24,706 bases of DNA from Pyrinomonadaceae bacterium (lineage in GTDB: Bacteria > Acidobacteriota > Blastocatellia > Pyrinomonadales > Pyrinomonadaceae). The stretch's first letter is position 1; every line of letters starts with the position of its first letter. Both the position numbers and the translations under genes were made by a program. Location: the NCBI GenBank assembly GCA_013695245.1, contig JACDAW010000523.1, positions 1-24,706 on the forward strand, read 5' to 3'. Below, one piece after another: positions 8,410 through 16,530 of this stretch. The notes under the pieces were generated by a model. The model was given only the letters and a program-made list of their open reading frames with translations. It was not told where the DNA came from and searched no databases.

Positions 8410-9654
8410 ATGAAGATCACCGACATCAAAGCCACAACCGTCACCGTCCCGCTCGAAGCTCCATTGCGCCACGCGAACGGCTGCCACTGGGGGCGCTTCG
8501 TGCGCACGATTGTTGAAGTCGAAACCGACGAGGGGCTAACGGGCTTAGGCGAGATGGGCGGCGGCGGCGAGTCGGCCGAGGCCGTGTTCCGCGCGATGAA
8601 AACTTACCTCATCGGGCGCGACCCATTGCGCATCGAGGAGATGCGTTTCCTTATCGCCAACCCGACCGCTTCACTCTATAACAACCGCACGCAAATCTTA
8701 GCCGCCTTAGAGTTCGCGTGCCTCGACATACTCGGTCAAAAGTGGGGCGCGCCTGTTTCGGAAATCTTGGGCGGCAGATTGCAGGATAAAGTTCCATTCG
8801 CTTCTTACCTTTTTTTTCGTTATCCACATCCGAAAGACGGCACAAACGAAGTCCGCACCGTCGAACAACTCGTCGCTCATGCGCGCGAATTGAAAGAGCA
8901 GTACGGCTTCACTTCGCACAAACTGAAGGGCGGCGTCTTTCGACCGGAGTACGAACTGCAATGTTATCGCGCGCTCGCTGAAGCTTTAGACGGAGATCGT
9001 TTTCGCTTCGACCCGAACGCCGTCTGGTCAACCGAGCAGGCGATCTGGTTTGGACAACAGATTGAAGATATAAGAAATGATTATTTGGAAGACCCCGTGT
9101 TCGGGCTGCACGCGATGCGCCGCACGCGCGAGAAGGTGCGTATGCCTTTGGCGACGAACACGGTCGTTGTTGGCTTCGAGCAACTCGCAGCGAATGTTTT
9201 GAACACGGCCGTGGATGTGATCCTGCTTGATACTACTTTTTGGGGCGGCATCCGCCCGTGCATCAAAGCGGCGGGCGTATGCGAGACGTTCGGCCTCGGA
9301 GTCGCCGTGCATTCGTCGGGCGAGTTAGGGATTCAATTGGCGACGATGCTGCATCTCGGCGCTGTGATCCCCAATCTATCTTTCGCGGCGGACGCGCATT
9401 ATCATCACCTCACGGACGACATCATCGTAGGCGGCAAGTTCAAGTATGAGAACGGTGCAATCAATGTTCCGACCGCGCCGGGCTTAGGCGTCAGGCTCGA
9501 CCGCGATAAACTCGCCGAGTACAGCGAGCTTTACAAACGTCTTGGCTCTTACCCTTATGATCAAGACCCGTTGCGGCCGGGCTGGACGCCGCTTGTGCCG
9601 AACAATCGCTGGGCTGACCCGGAAGACGGCAGGCGACCCGAAATCGCTTCATAG
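8410..9654 (+). CDS. Enolase-superfamily acid-sugar dehydratase, glucarate dehydratase subgroup
   Basis: This is a 414-residue enzyme that should remove water from an aldonic or aldaric acid to give a 2-keto-3-deoxy sugar acid. The lysine motif KLK (Lys171, Lys173) and metal ligands Asp201 (DPNAVW), Glu227 (LEDP) and Asn250 (ATN) are visible. So is an Asp274/His301 pair (VILLD, VHSS). Asn as third metal ligand together with a KxK and His-Asp arrangement is the signature of the glucarate dehydratase subgroup, and the spacings Lys173-Asp201 (28) and Asn250-Asp274 (24) agree with it. It starts 16 bases after the glycosidase stop. Because a KDG kinase and KDPG aldolase lie downstream, a hexonate such as mannonate is a plausible substrate instead of glucarate; this is inference. 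Confidence 0.85.
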   Translation: MKITDIKATTVTVPLEAPLRHANGCHWGRFVRTIVEVETDEGLTGLGEMGGGGESAEAVFRAMKTYLIGRDPLRIEEMRFLIANPTASLYNNRTQILAALEFACLDILGQKWGAPVSEILGGRLQDKVPFASYLFFRYPHPKDGTNEVRTVEQLVAHARELKEQYGFTSHKLKGGVFRPEYELQCYRALAEALDGDRFRFDPNAVWSTEQAIWFGQQIEDIRNDYLEDPVFGLHAMRRTREKVRMPLATNTVVVGFEQLAANVLNTAVDVILLDTTFWGGIRPCIKAAGVCETFGLGVAVHSSGELGIQLATMLHLGAVIPNLSFAADAHYHHLTDDIIVGGKFKYENGAINVPTAPGLGVRLDRDKLAEYSELYKRLGSYPYDQDPLRPGWTPLVPNNRWADPEDGRRPEIAS

Positions 9655-9711
9655 AATTTGCACTGTGATCCTCGCTCGGAGAAGTTTTCGACATAACTTG
9701 GGACGAGAATA

Positions 9712-11109
9712 ATGAATCAACATACACAAAGCGCGAATCATCTTCACGGCGCTTTGCGCGAACCGAGCGCGTTGCGCGCGTGCGTTACTGAAACTGTTTT
9801 CCGCACGCGCGTCTTCGATATGCACACGCACCTGTTCGCGCCGCAGTTCGGCGCATTGAACCTGTGGGGCATTGATGAACTTTTAACTTATCACTATCTG
9901 ATCGCCGAACTGATGCGCGCTGAAAACATTGCGCCGCGAAAGTTCTTCGCTCTCTCGAAAGGGGAACAAGCCGATCTCGTTTGGCACACGCTGTTCATCG
10001 AGCGCGCGCCTCTGTCTGAAGCGACGCGCGGCATCATCCGCGCGCTCACGGCGCTTGATTTGAATCCGCGCGCGAAAGATTTGCGTGAAGCGCGCGCGTT
10101 CTTCGCTAATCAGAAAGCGGAAGATTTTCTCAATCGGGTGTTTGAGATCGCGTGCGTGAGCGGCGTGGTGATGACAAACGATCCGCTCGATGCGGCAGAG
10201 GCGGGCGTGTGGAATGACGGAGGCGAATTCGACTCACGCTTTCACGCTGCGCTTCGCATGGATCGTCTCTTGAACGGTTGGCGGGAGGCTGTGCCGCATA
10301 TAAAGGCGCAGGGCTTTTCTGTCCAAGAGGATTTGAGCGCGGGCGCGCTTGCCGAGACACGCCGCTTCCTAGACGCTTGGATCGAGCGCATGAAGCCGCT
10401 CTACCTCGCCGTCTCGCTGCCGGATACATTTGCGTTTCCAGAAGATTCCGCGCGCAGCAAGTTGATTAGTGAAGTTGTATTGCCCGCGTGCCGCGAGCAT
10501 GACAAGCCTTTGGCAATGATGATCGGCGTGCGACGCAGGGTGAATCCCGAATTGCAACTTGCGGGTGACGCTTTGGGGCGCGCTGACATCACGGCGGTGA
10601 CAAATCTTTGCGCGGCATATCCCGACAACCGTTTTCTCGTCACGATGCTCGCGCGCGAAAACCAGCACGAGTTGTGCGTGGCGGCGCGCAAGTTCGGCAA
10701 CCTGATGCCGTTCGGTTGCTGGTGGTTTCTCAATAACCCTTCGATCATCTCGGAGGTTACGCGCGAACGTTTTGAACTGCTCGGCGCAAGCTTCATCCCA
10801 CAACACTCGGACGCGCGCGTGCTCGATCAACTCATCTACAAGTGGGAGCACTCGCGTCGCGTGATCGCCGATGCGCTCTACGAATCGTTCAAGTGCTTGA
10901 TGGATAACGGCTGGTTCGCCACGCCGAAAGAGATCGAGCAGGAAGTGACGCGCCTCTTCTCCGGCAACTTCCGCCAATGGGTCGGACTTGAAACGAAAGC
11001 TAGAGGCGGAGGCAGCTTAAGCCCGGACTCCGACGGGCGAAGCGCGAGAGAATTTGAATTTGAGATTACGGATTTGAAACAGCAGCAGAGAACAAAAATT
11101 CAAGATTGA
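9712..11109 (+). CDS. uxaC: Uronate isomerase family protein (glucuronate/galacturonate isomerase)
   Basis: This is a 465-residue cytoplasmic enzyme of the amidohydrolase superfamily, expected to interconvert D-glucuronate and D-fructuronate (or D-galacturonate and D-tagaturonate). It carries the metal-binding HxH (DMHTHLF, His38 and His40) near the N-terminus. It also has the family CWWF segment (336-339) and the late SDAR motif (Asp367, Arg369) matching the DSR of characterised UxaC. The length is normal for the family. The last ~38 residues (from about 427, Gly/Ser/Arg then Gln/Lys-rich) extend past the usual end and look unconserved. The gene begins 57 bases after the dehydratase and is the entry enzyme of the proposed pathway. 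Sequence divergence from enterobacterial UxaC leaves the exact uronate open. Confidence 0.82.
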   Translation: MNQHTQSANHLHGALREPSALRACVTETVFRTRVFDMHTHLFAPQFGALNLWGIDELLTYHYLIAELMRAENIAPRKFFALSKGEQADLVWHTLFIERAPLSEATRGIIRALTALDLNPRAKDLREARAFFANQKAEDFLNRVFEIACVSGVVMTNDPLDAAEAGVWNDGGEFDSRFHAALRMDRLLNGWREAVPHIKAQGFSVQEDLSAGALAETRRFLDAWIERMKPLYLAVSLPDTFAFPEDSARSKLISEVVLPACREHDKPLAMMIGVRRRVNPELQLAGDALGRADITAVTNLCAAYPDNRFLVTMLARENQHELCVAARKFGNLMPFGCWWFLNNPSIISEVTRERFELLGASFIPQHSDARVLDQLIYKWEHSRRVIADALYESFKCLMDNGWFATPKEIEQEVTRLFSGNFRQWVGLETKARGGGSLSPDSDGRSAREFEFEITDLKQQQRTKIQD

Positions 11110-11163
11110 AAAATTCGCCGCGCTATGTTCGCTGCGTGATCGGCTTGAGACATTTTAGCTCGC

Positions 11164-11943
11164 ATGGTTGAAAACGTCACTGATCTAACTGATCGCATTG
11201 CGGTCGTCGTCGGCGGAACGTCCGGCATCGGGCGCACGCTCGCCGCCGGTCTCGCGCGTTCAGGCGCGAATGTCGTGCCGACAGGTCGCCGCACGGAACT
11301 CGTCGAGGAGGTGTGCGCGGAGATCAAAAGCGCGGGGCGCGAAACGCTGGCGCAGACAGTTAATGTTGGAGATCGCGCTTCAATTGACGAATTGCGTGAA
11401 CGTGTGCTGAAGAAGTTCGGTGCGGTTCACATTCTCGTCAACGCCGCCGGGATTACCGCGCGGAGCGCAACGGCAAAGGTCGCGGAAGATGAATGGCAGA
11501 AGATCATTGACACGAACCTGACGGGGATGCTGCGCGCGTGTCAATCGTTCTATCCGACGTTGAAAGAGGCGCAGGGGCGCGGTCGCATCATCAACGTCGC
11601 CAGCCTCGCGTCGTTCGTCGCTTTTCATCAGGTCGCGGCTTACGGCGTGTCGAAAGCGGGCGTGATGGCGCTCACGCAATCGCTCGGTTCGGAATGGGCG
11701 CGCGATGGTATCAACACGAACGCGATTGTGCCGGGCGTCTTTCGCACAGACTTAAACGCCGCGCTGCTCGACGGCACGGAGCGCGGGCGCGAACTTTTAA
11801 CGCGCACGCCGATGCGCCGCTTCGGGCGAACGGAAGAATTAATCGGCGCGGCAGTCTTTCTCGCTTCAGACGCGGCGAGCTTTATCACCGGGCAAGCAAT
11901 CGTCGTTGACGGCGGTTTTCTCGCATCCGGCGTCAACTCGTAA
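11164..11943 (+). CDS. SDR-family oxidoreductase, probable hexuronate/hexonate dehydrogenase
   Basis: This is a 259-residue classical short-chain dehydrogenase. The nucleotide-binding GGTSGIG (17-23), NAAG (93-96), Asn118 and the catalytic Ser147, Tyr160 and Lys164 are all present. The C-terminal GQAIVVDGG is typical. Arginines after the second strand (TGRR, 40-43) hint at NADP(H) use. It sits between uronate isomerase and the transporter, exactly where a fructuronate reductase would be expected, and no UxuB-type enzyme is seen in the window. It resembles the gluconate 5-dehydrogenase/KduD group in general form. The substrate is inferred from context only. Confidence 0.85.
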   Translation: MVENVTDLTDRIAVVVGGTSGIGRTLAAGLARSGANVVPTGRRTELVEEVCAEIKSAGRETLAQTVNVGDRASIDELRERVLKKFGAVHILVNAAGITARSATAKVAEDEWQKIIDTNLTGMLRACQSFYPTLKEAQGRGRIINVASLASFVAFHQVAAYGVSKAGVMALTQSLGSEWARDGINTNAIVPGVFRTDLNAALLDGTERGRELLTRTPMRRFGRTEELIGAAVFLASDAASFITGQAIVVDGGFLASGVNS

Positions 11944-11970
11944 ATGCCAAAGCAAGATTCCAGAACGTAG

Positions 11971-11976
11971 AAGGAG
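11971..11976 (+). promoter_or_regulatory. Ribosome binding site of the MFS transporter
   Basis: AAGGAG lies 9 bases before the ATG at 11986. It supports that start even though it gives the protein an unusually long hydrophilic N-terminus. Confidence 0.6.
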
Positions 11977-11985
11977 AAGCGCCGA

Positions 11986-13377
11986 ATGACAGCCAGCAAA
12001 ACGCCAAGTTCGCCGCACGCGAATGAAGCGAATCTTTCGACGCCCGCCGAGATGCCGCTTGAAACCGGAGCGAGCGCGACGGGAGCGGCGATTGAGACGG
12101 CGGAGAGTGCGGCGACGGGCGGGCACGTCGGGCGTTTTCGCTGGACGATCTGCGCGCTTCTGTTTTTGGCGACGACGATCAACTACATTGACCGTCAAGT
12201 GCTGGGCTTGCTCAAGCCGACGCTGCAAGCGGAACTCGGTTGGAGCGAGATTGATTACAGCAACATCGCGTTTGCGTTCACGACCGCTTACGCAATAGGG
12301 CTGCTGCTCGTCGGCAGATTGATGGATAGGCTCGGCACGCGGCGTGGTTTTTCGCTTGCGATCATATTGTGGAGCATTGCGGCGATGGCGCACGCGGGCG
12401 TGTCGAGCGTCGCGGGATTCTTCGCCGCACGTTTCGCTTTGGGCTTGGGCGAAGCGGGGAATTTTCCGGCGGCGGTGAAGACAGTTGCAGAGTGGTTTCC
12501 GAAAAAAGAGCGTGCGTTTGCCATCGGCATTTTCAATTCCGGCTCGAACGTCGGCGCGATCCTGACGCCGCTCGTCGTGCCCGCGATAACGCTCGCTTAC
12601 GGTTGGCGCGCAAGCTTTCTCATCACCGGCGCGCTCGGATTTTTGTGGCTCGTCGCGTGGCTCGCGTTTTACCGTCGCCCGGAGGAACACCCGCGCCTGT
12701 CACGCGCCGAACTCGCTCACATCCGAAGCGATCCGGCGGAGCCAACGACGAAAGTAGCGTGGGCGCGGCTCATTACCTATCGCCAAACATGGGCGTTTGC
12801 GCTCGGCAAATTCATCACCGATCCCGTCTGGTGGTTTTATCTTTTCTGGCTGCCAGATTTCCTCAACAAGAACTATAAACTCGATCTTAAGAATATCGGC
12901 TTGCCATTGATCGTGATCTTTCTCGCCGCCGATGTCGGCAGCATCTTTGGCGGTTGGCTTTCGTCCGCGCTCATCAAGCGCGGCTACTCGATCAACGCCG
13001 GACGCAAGCTGACGATGCTCATCTGCGCTTTGTGCGTCGTCCCGATCATCTTCGCATCGCAGGCTGCAAACCTTTGGACGGCGGTGGCGCTCATCGGTCT
13101 GGCGACCGCCGCGCATCAAGGTTGGAGCGCGAATCTGTTTACGCTCGTCTCCGACATGTTCCCGCGTCGCGCCGTCGGATCGGTTGTCGGTATGGGCGGC
13201 ATGGCGGGCGCCATCGGCGGAATGCTGATCGCGAAAGTCGCCGGATACCTGCTTGAGTTTACCGGAAGTTACGTGCCGCTCTTTATCATCGCGGGGTCGG
13301 CTTATCTGGTTGCGCTGCTCGTCATCCACGCGCTTGTGCCGCGCATGGAAGCGGCGAACGTGGAAAGCGCGGCGTGA
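11986..13377 (+). CDS. MFS transporter, hexuronate transporter (ExuT-like, ACS family)
   Basis: This is a 463-residue inner-membrane carrier with about twelve hydrophobic segments. After the first helix it shows NYIDRQ (66-71). The MFS motif A-like loop GRLMDRLGTRR (110-120) follows, then ALGLGEAGNFPAAVKTVAEW, which is characteristic of the anion:cation symporter family including ExuT and GarP. Residues 1-48 form a hydrophilic Ala/Ser/Thr/Glu-rich extension not usual in ExuT. The position between the SDR and the GH2 gene indicates a role in bringing the released uronic acid into the cytoplasm, probably with protons. The start is supported by AAGGAG nine bases upstream. Confidence 0.87.
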   Translation: MTASKTPSSPHANEANLSTPAEMPLETGASATGAAIETAESAATGGHVGRFRWTICALLFLATTINYIDRQVLGLLKPTLQAELGWSEIDYSNIAFAFTTAYAIGLLLVGRLMDRLGTRRGFSLAIILWSIAAMAHAGVSSVAGFFAARFALGLGEAGNFPAAVKTVAEWFPKKERAFAIGIFNSGSNVGAILTPLVVPAITLAYGWRASFLITGALGFLWLVAWLAFYRRPEEHPRLSRAELAHIRSDPAEPTTKVAWARLITYRQTWAFALGKFITDPVWWFYLFWLPDFLNKNYKLDLKNIGLPLIVIFLAADVGSIFGGWLSSALIKRGYSINAGRKLTMLICALCVVPIIFASQAANLWTAVALIGLATAAHQGWSANLFTLVSDMFPRRAVGSVVGMGGMAGAIGGMLIAKVAGYLLEFTGSYVPLFIIAGSAYLVALLVIHALVPRMEAANVESAA

Positions 13378-13441
13378 AGTTGCCGACGCGAGATGATGTT
13401 AAGCTGCGCACACGAAAGAATTGACGGGGAAGATTTCATTA

Positions 13442-16400
13442 ATGTCAGCTATCACTAGACTGCTGTTCGCGCTGCTCATCGTTCCTTTCATCATTTCCTC
13501 GCGCGCCGACGCGCAACGGACATTGAAAGGCGGTCGTATCCGGCTCGACGCGGCGCAGATGCGCGCGGGCACTGAAGTTGAGCTTACGGGCGAGTGGCTT
13601 TACAAGCCGGGCTACTTAATGCAGGCGAACGCCGCTCCTCCGCGCTTGGATAACAGGACGGGTTACGTGCCTGTCCCCGTGCCGCAACTGTTGAGCCGCA
13701 CGATGTGGTGGCTCGACGATTCGGAAGATTTCAAGAAATTTGAGAATGAACGTTTGCGGCGTCTCGGCTTTGACACCGAACGCGTCGAAGATGGTTGGTA
13801 TCGCTTAGAGTTTGAAGCGCCGCAATTGCCCGCCGGACGGCGCTTGTTCGTCGCCTTTGAAGGCGTGGCGATGCGAAGCAAGACTTTCTGCAACGGCGCG
13901 CTTCTGGGCGAGCACACCGGAATGTTTAGCCGCTTCGATTACGATCTGACCGCGCGTCTAAAGCCGGGAAGAAACGTTTTGGACGTTTACGTTTCGATGG
14001 AGCGCGTTCCCGTCTCGACGCTCTCGCTCGGTCAAGCTATCTCGGTCAACCTCACCGCTTCAAAAATCTTAACGCTCAATAAAGGCATGTTCGGGCCGCT
14101 CGCGCCCGATCAGAACAACCGCAACTACGACCTGCACGGCATCTGGCAGCCCGTCAGATTCGTCGTGCGCGGCGAAGCGAAGATCGAAGACGTGTGGTTT
14201 AAGCCGACGCTCGACGGCGCGGACGTGCAAGTTGAAGCAAGCGGCTTGCGCGGCGCGCAGGGCGCAAGACTTAAAGCGCGTTGGATTGATAAAGAGACAG
14301 GAAAGTTGTTTGCGGAGATCGCTCCGATGCGCGTTGATCTTGCGGAAGGCGTAATGAAGCAAGCGACGCTCACGTTGCGCAATGTGCGTCCGAAACTTTG
14401 GACTCCGGCGGAGCCGTACCTTTATCGTCTCGAAGTAAGTTTGGAAACGTTGAGTGGCGAAGTGTTGGACGTGTGGACGCACAGCGTCGGCTTTCGCACG
14501 TTCGAGCGGCGAGGTAATAAGTTTTATCTCAACGGCAAACCTTATTGGCTGCGCGGCGCGAATCAATTGCCTTACGGCAAGAACTCTTGGGACGCGGAAC
14601 TGCCGCGCAAGTTAATCAAACTCATGCACGACGCGAACATTCGCCTGACACGCACGCACGCCACGCCTTGGAATGAAGCGTGGCTCGACGCGGCGGACGA
14701 AATAGGGCTTGGCATCAGCGTCGAAGGATTACGACCTTGGGCTTTGGCGGGAAAGATCGGCACGCCGCCGCCGGAAATCTTCCGTCACTGGCTGGAAGAG
14801 AACGAGGATGTCGTAAAGCGCGGGCGCAATCATCCGAGCGTGCTGCTGTGGACGGTCGGCAACGAGATGTTGCTGCGAGATCATGGGAATCTTGAGAAGT
14901 GGAAGCTGCTCTCCGAAGTCGTCAAGCAGACGCGCCGCTTAGACCCGCGTCTTCCAGTCATCGCAGATTCATCTTACGTGCGCGATGAAAAGTTTTACCG
15001 GGAAGTTTTGCAACCTAACAATATTGATGACGGCGACGTTGACGACCTACATCGTTATCGCGGCTGGTACAGCGATTCGCCGTTCGTTATTGATTCAAAA
15101 ATTGATGTGCGAGAAGCGATAAGCGAGCGACCGTTCATCGGGCAGGAGATGTCAACAGGTTACCCAGACTTGGACACAGGCTTGCCGACGCTGCGCTACA
15201 CGCGCGATCTGTTGACGCCGCAGGCATGGGTCGGACAGGACGCTTATCCGGGAAGCGATCCGGCGGTGTTCCTCGAACACAATCGCGCGGTGACGAAGCG
15301 TTGGGCGGAGCAGTTGCGCTTCCAGCGTGGCGATGTGACGGCGGGCTTTATGATGTTCTCCGCCGAGTGTTGGTTTCGTCACAGTTACGACGCGCGAAGC
15401 GTCGCATCGTATCCGGTTTACGCGAGCGTGCGCGAAGCGTGGTCGCCCATCGGCGTCGCGCTCGAAACCGGGCGGCGCAGGTTCTACGCGGGCGAAGAGA
15501 TCAATACGGGCGTCTTCGTCACAAACGACGATGAACAGTTCCGCGATCTGAGCGCGTTGCAATTGCAAGTCTCGTTCGTTGACGCGGCGACGCGCCGCGA
15601 GGTCGGCAGAGAAGTTGTTGGTAAGATTGATCGCTTACCTTATTACCAGACGGCGCGTGTGCCTGTGAAGTTTACCGTGCCGCGCACAAATAAGGAGCGC
15701 GCGAATTTGCAACTCGTCATGCGCGTGCTTAGTGGCGGGAAAGAAGTTAGCCGTTCAACTGACAGGATCGAAGTCTTTCAATCGCCAAACCGTTCGACGA
15801 GCGCGTTGGATACAGCGCTCGTCGCGCAAGATTTAACACCGGCTCTCGTGCGGTTCGTGCGCGAAAGCGGGATGTTCTCTAGTGTGATGAATTCAATGAA
15901 CGACGCCGCGCGCGCGTCCGTCGTCTTGCTGAACGGCCAGAGCGGCGTTGAAGCGTTGCGCGAAAACGGCAAGGCGCGCCAACTTATCTCACAAGGGGCA
16001 ACGGCGATTCTTTTTGCGCCGGATGAGGAACTCGTCAAACTGTTCCCGCAAGACATACTGAGCGTGAGAGGCGTGACGGGCGAATACGCTGATCTTGCGC
16101 CCGCGCGCGGCACGATGATCGCAGCGGGCTTGCAAGCGATGGACGTGAAATGGTGGGGGCGCGAAAAGGATTGGCGCGTCTTCGTTGCGAGCCGCGCCCA
16201 TCGTTTGAATCCGAAGGGACGCGCGCGTGAGCTTATCCGCTTTATTCCTTCACACGGCTACATTTCGGCTGAACGTGTGCCGGAGCAATACATGACCGTG
16301 TTGTTTGAAATCAGGATCGGCGAGGGAAGATTGTGGGCGTGTGATTTAGACCTCGAACAGTCGGTGCTGATTGACCCGACGGCGCGACGTTTGGCGACGA

Positions 16401-16507
16401 ATCTTTTGCTTGCCGCCGCCAATCCGAATTCGACGAAGAATCTTCCCGTTGTGCCGACGCATGAGCAACAATTAGCCGGGAGAAAGTCGCTGCTAGTATC
16501 TGAGTAA
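13442..16507 (+). CDS. Secreted glycoside hydrolase family 2 protein
   Basis: This is a 1021-residue exported glycosidase. The ATG at 13442 is preferred over an in-frame TTG at 13421: GGGGA lies upstream at a reasonable distance and this start gives a clean signal peptide (SAITRLLFALLIVPFIISSRADAQ region, about 1-25). A sugar-binding-like beta domain (about 115-245, including NGALLGEHTGMFSRFDYDLT) is followed by an Ig-like domain (about 247-350). The GH2 barrel contains RNHPSVLLWTVGNE (acid/base Glu475) and PFIGQEMSTGYP (nucleophile Glu569), 94 residues apart. The last ~200 residues look like a GATase-like alpha/beta domain. I do not see the NxK carboxylate-binding motif of well-known beta-glucuronidases, so the specificity is open. 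A distant copy of residues about 722-780 survives at 20421-20615. Confidence 0.88.
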   Translation: MSAITRLLFALLIVPFIISSRADAQRTLKGGRIRLDAAQMRAGTEVELTGEWLYKPGYLMQANAAPPRLDNRTGYVPVPVPQLLSRTMWWLDDSEDFKKFENERLRRLGFDTERVEDGWYRLEFEAPQLPAGRRLFVAFEGVAMRSKTFCNGALLGEHTGMFSRFDYDLTARLKPGRNVLDVYVSMERVPVSTLSLGQAISVNLTASKILTLNKGMFGPLAPDQNNRNYDLHGIWQPVRFVVRGEAKIEDVWFKPTLDGADVQVEASGLRGAQGARLKARWIDKETGKLFAEIAPMRVDLAEGVMKQATLTLRNVRPKLWTPAEPYLYRLEVSLETLSGEVLDVWTHSVGFRTFERRGNKFYLNGKPYWLRGANQLPYGKNSWDAELPRKLIKLMHDANIRLTRTHATPWNEAWLDAADEIGLGISVEGLRPWALAGKIGTPPPEIFRHWLEENEDVVKRGRNHPSVLLWTVGNEMLLRDHGNLEKWKLLSEVVKQTRRLDPRLPVIADSSYVRDEKFYREVLQPNNIDDGDVDDLHRYRGWYSDSPFVIDSKIDVREAISERPFIGQEMSTGYPDLDTGLPTLRYTRDLLTPQAWVGQDAYPGSDPAVFLEHNRAVTKRWAEQLRFQRGDVTAGFMMFSAECWFRHSYDARSVASYPVYASVREAWSPIGVALETGRRRFYAGEEINTGVFVTNDDEQFRDLSALQLQVSFVDAATRREVGREVVGKIDRLPYYQTARVPVKFTVPRTNKERANLQLVMRVLSGGKEVSRSTDRIEVFQSPNRSTSALDTALVAQDLTPALVRFVRESGMFSSVMNSMNDAARASVVLLNGQSGVEALRENGKARQLISQGATAILFAPDEELVKLFPQDILSVRGVTGEYADLAPARGTMIAAGLQAMDVKWWGREKDWRVFVASRAHRLNPKGRARELIRFIPSHGYISAERVPEQYMTVLFEIRIGEGRLWACDLDLEQSVLIDPTARRLATNLLLAAANPNSTKNLPVVPTHEQQLAGRKSLLVSE

Positions 16508-16530
16508 GAGAAAGTAAATAAGGGAAGAGT

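Noticed and set aside
10369..10977. Minus-strand open frame of 202 codons
   Set aside because: It is antisense to the uronate isomerase gene, which carries clear family motifs.
11866..12690. Minus-strand open frame of 274 codons opposite the SDR/MFS genes
   Set aside because: It overlaps two well-supported genes and is highly Arg-rich, without recognisable motifs.
12700..13329. Minus-strand open frame of 209 codons
   Set aside because: It is antisense to the MFS carrier, and its composition is charged and repetitive as expected of antisense to membrane helices.
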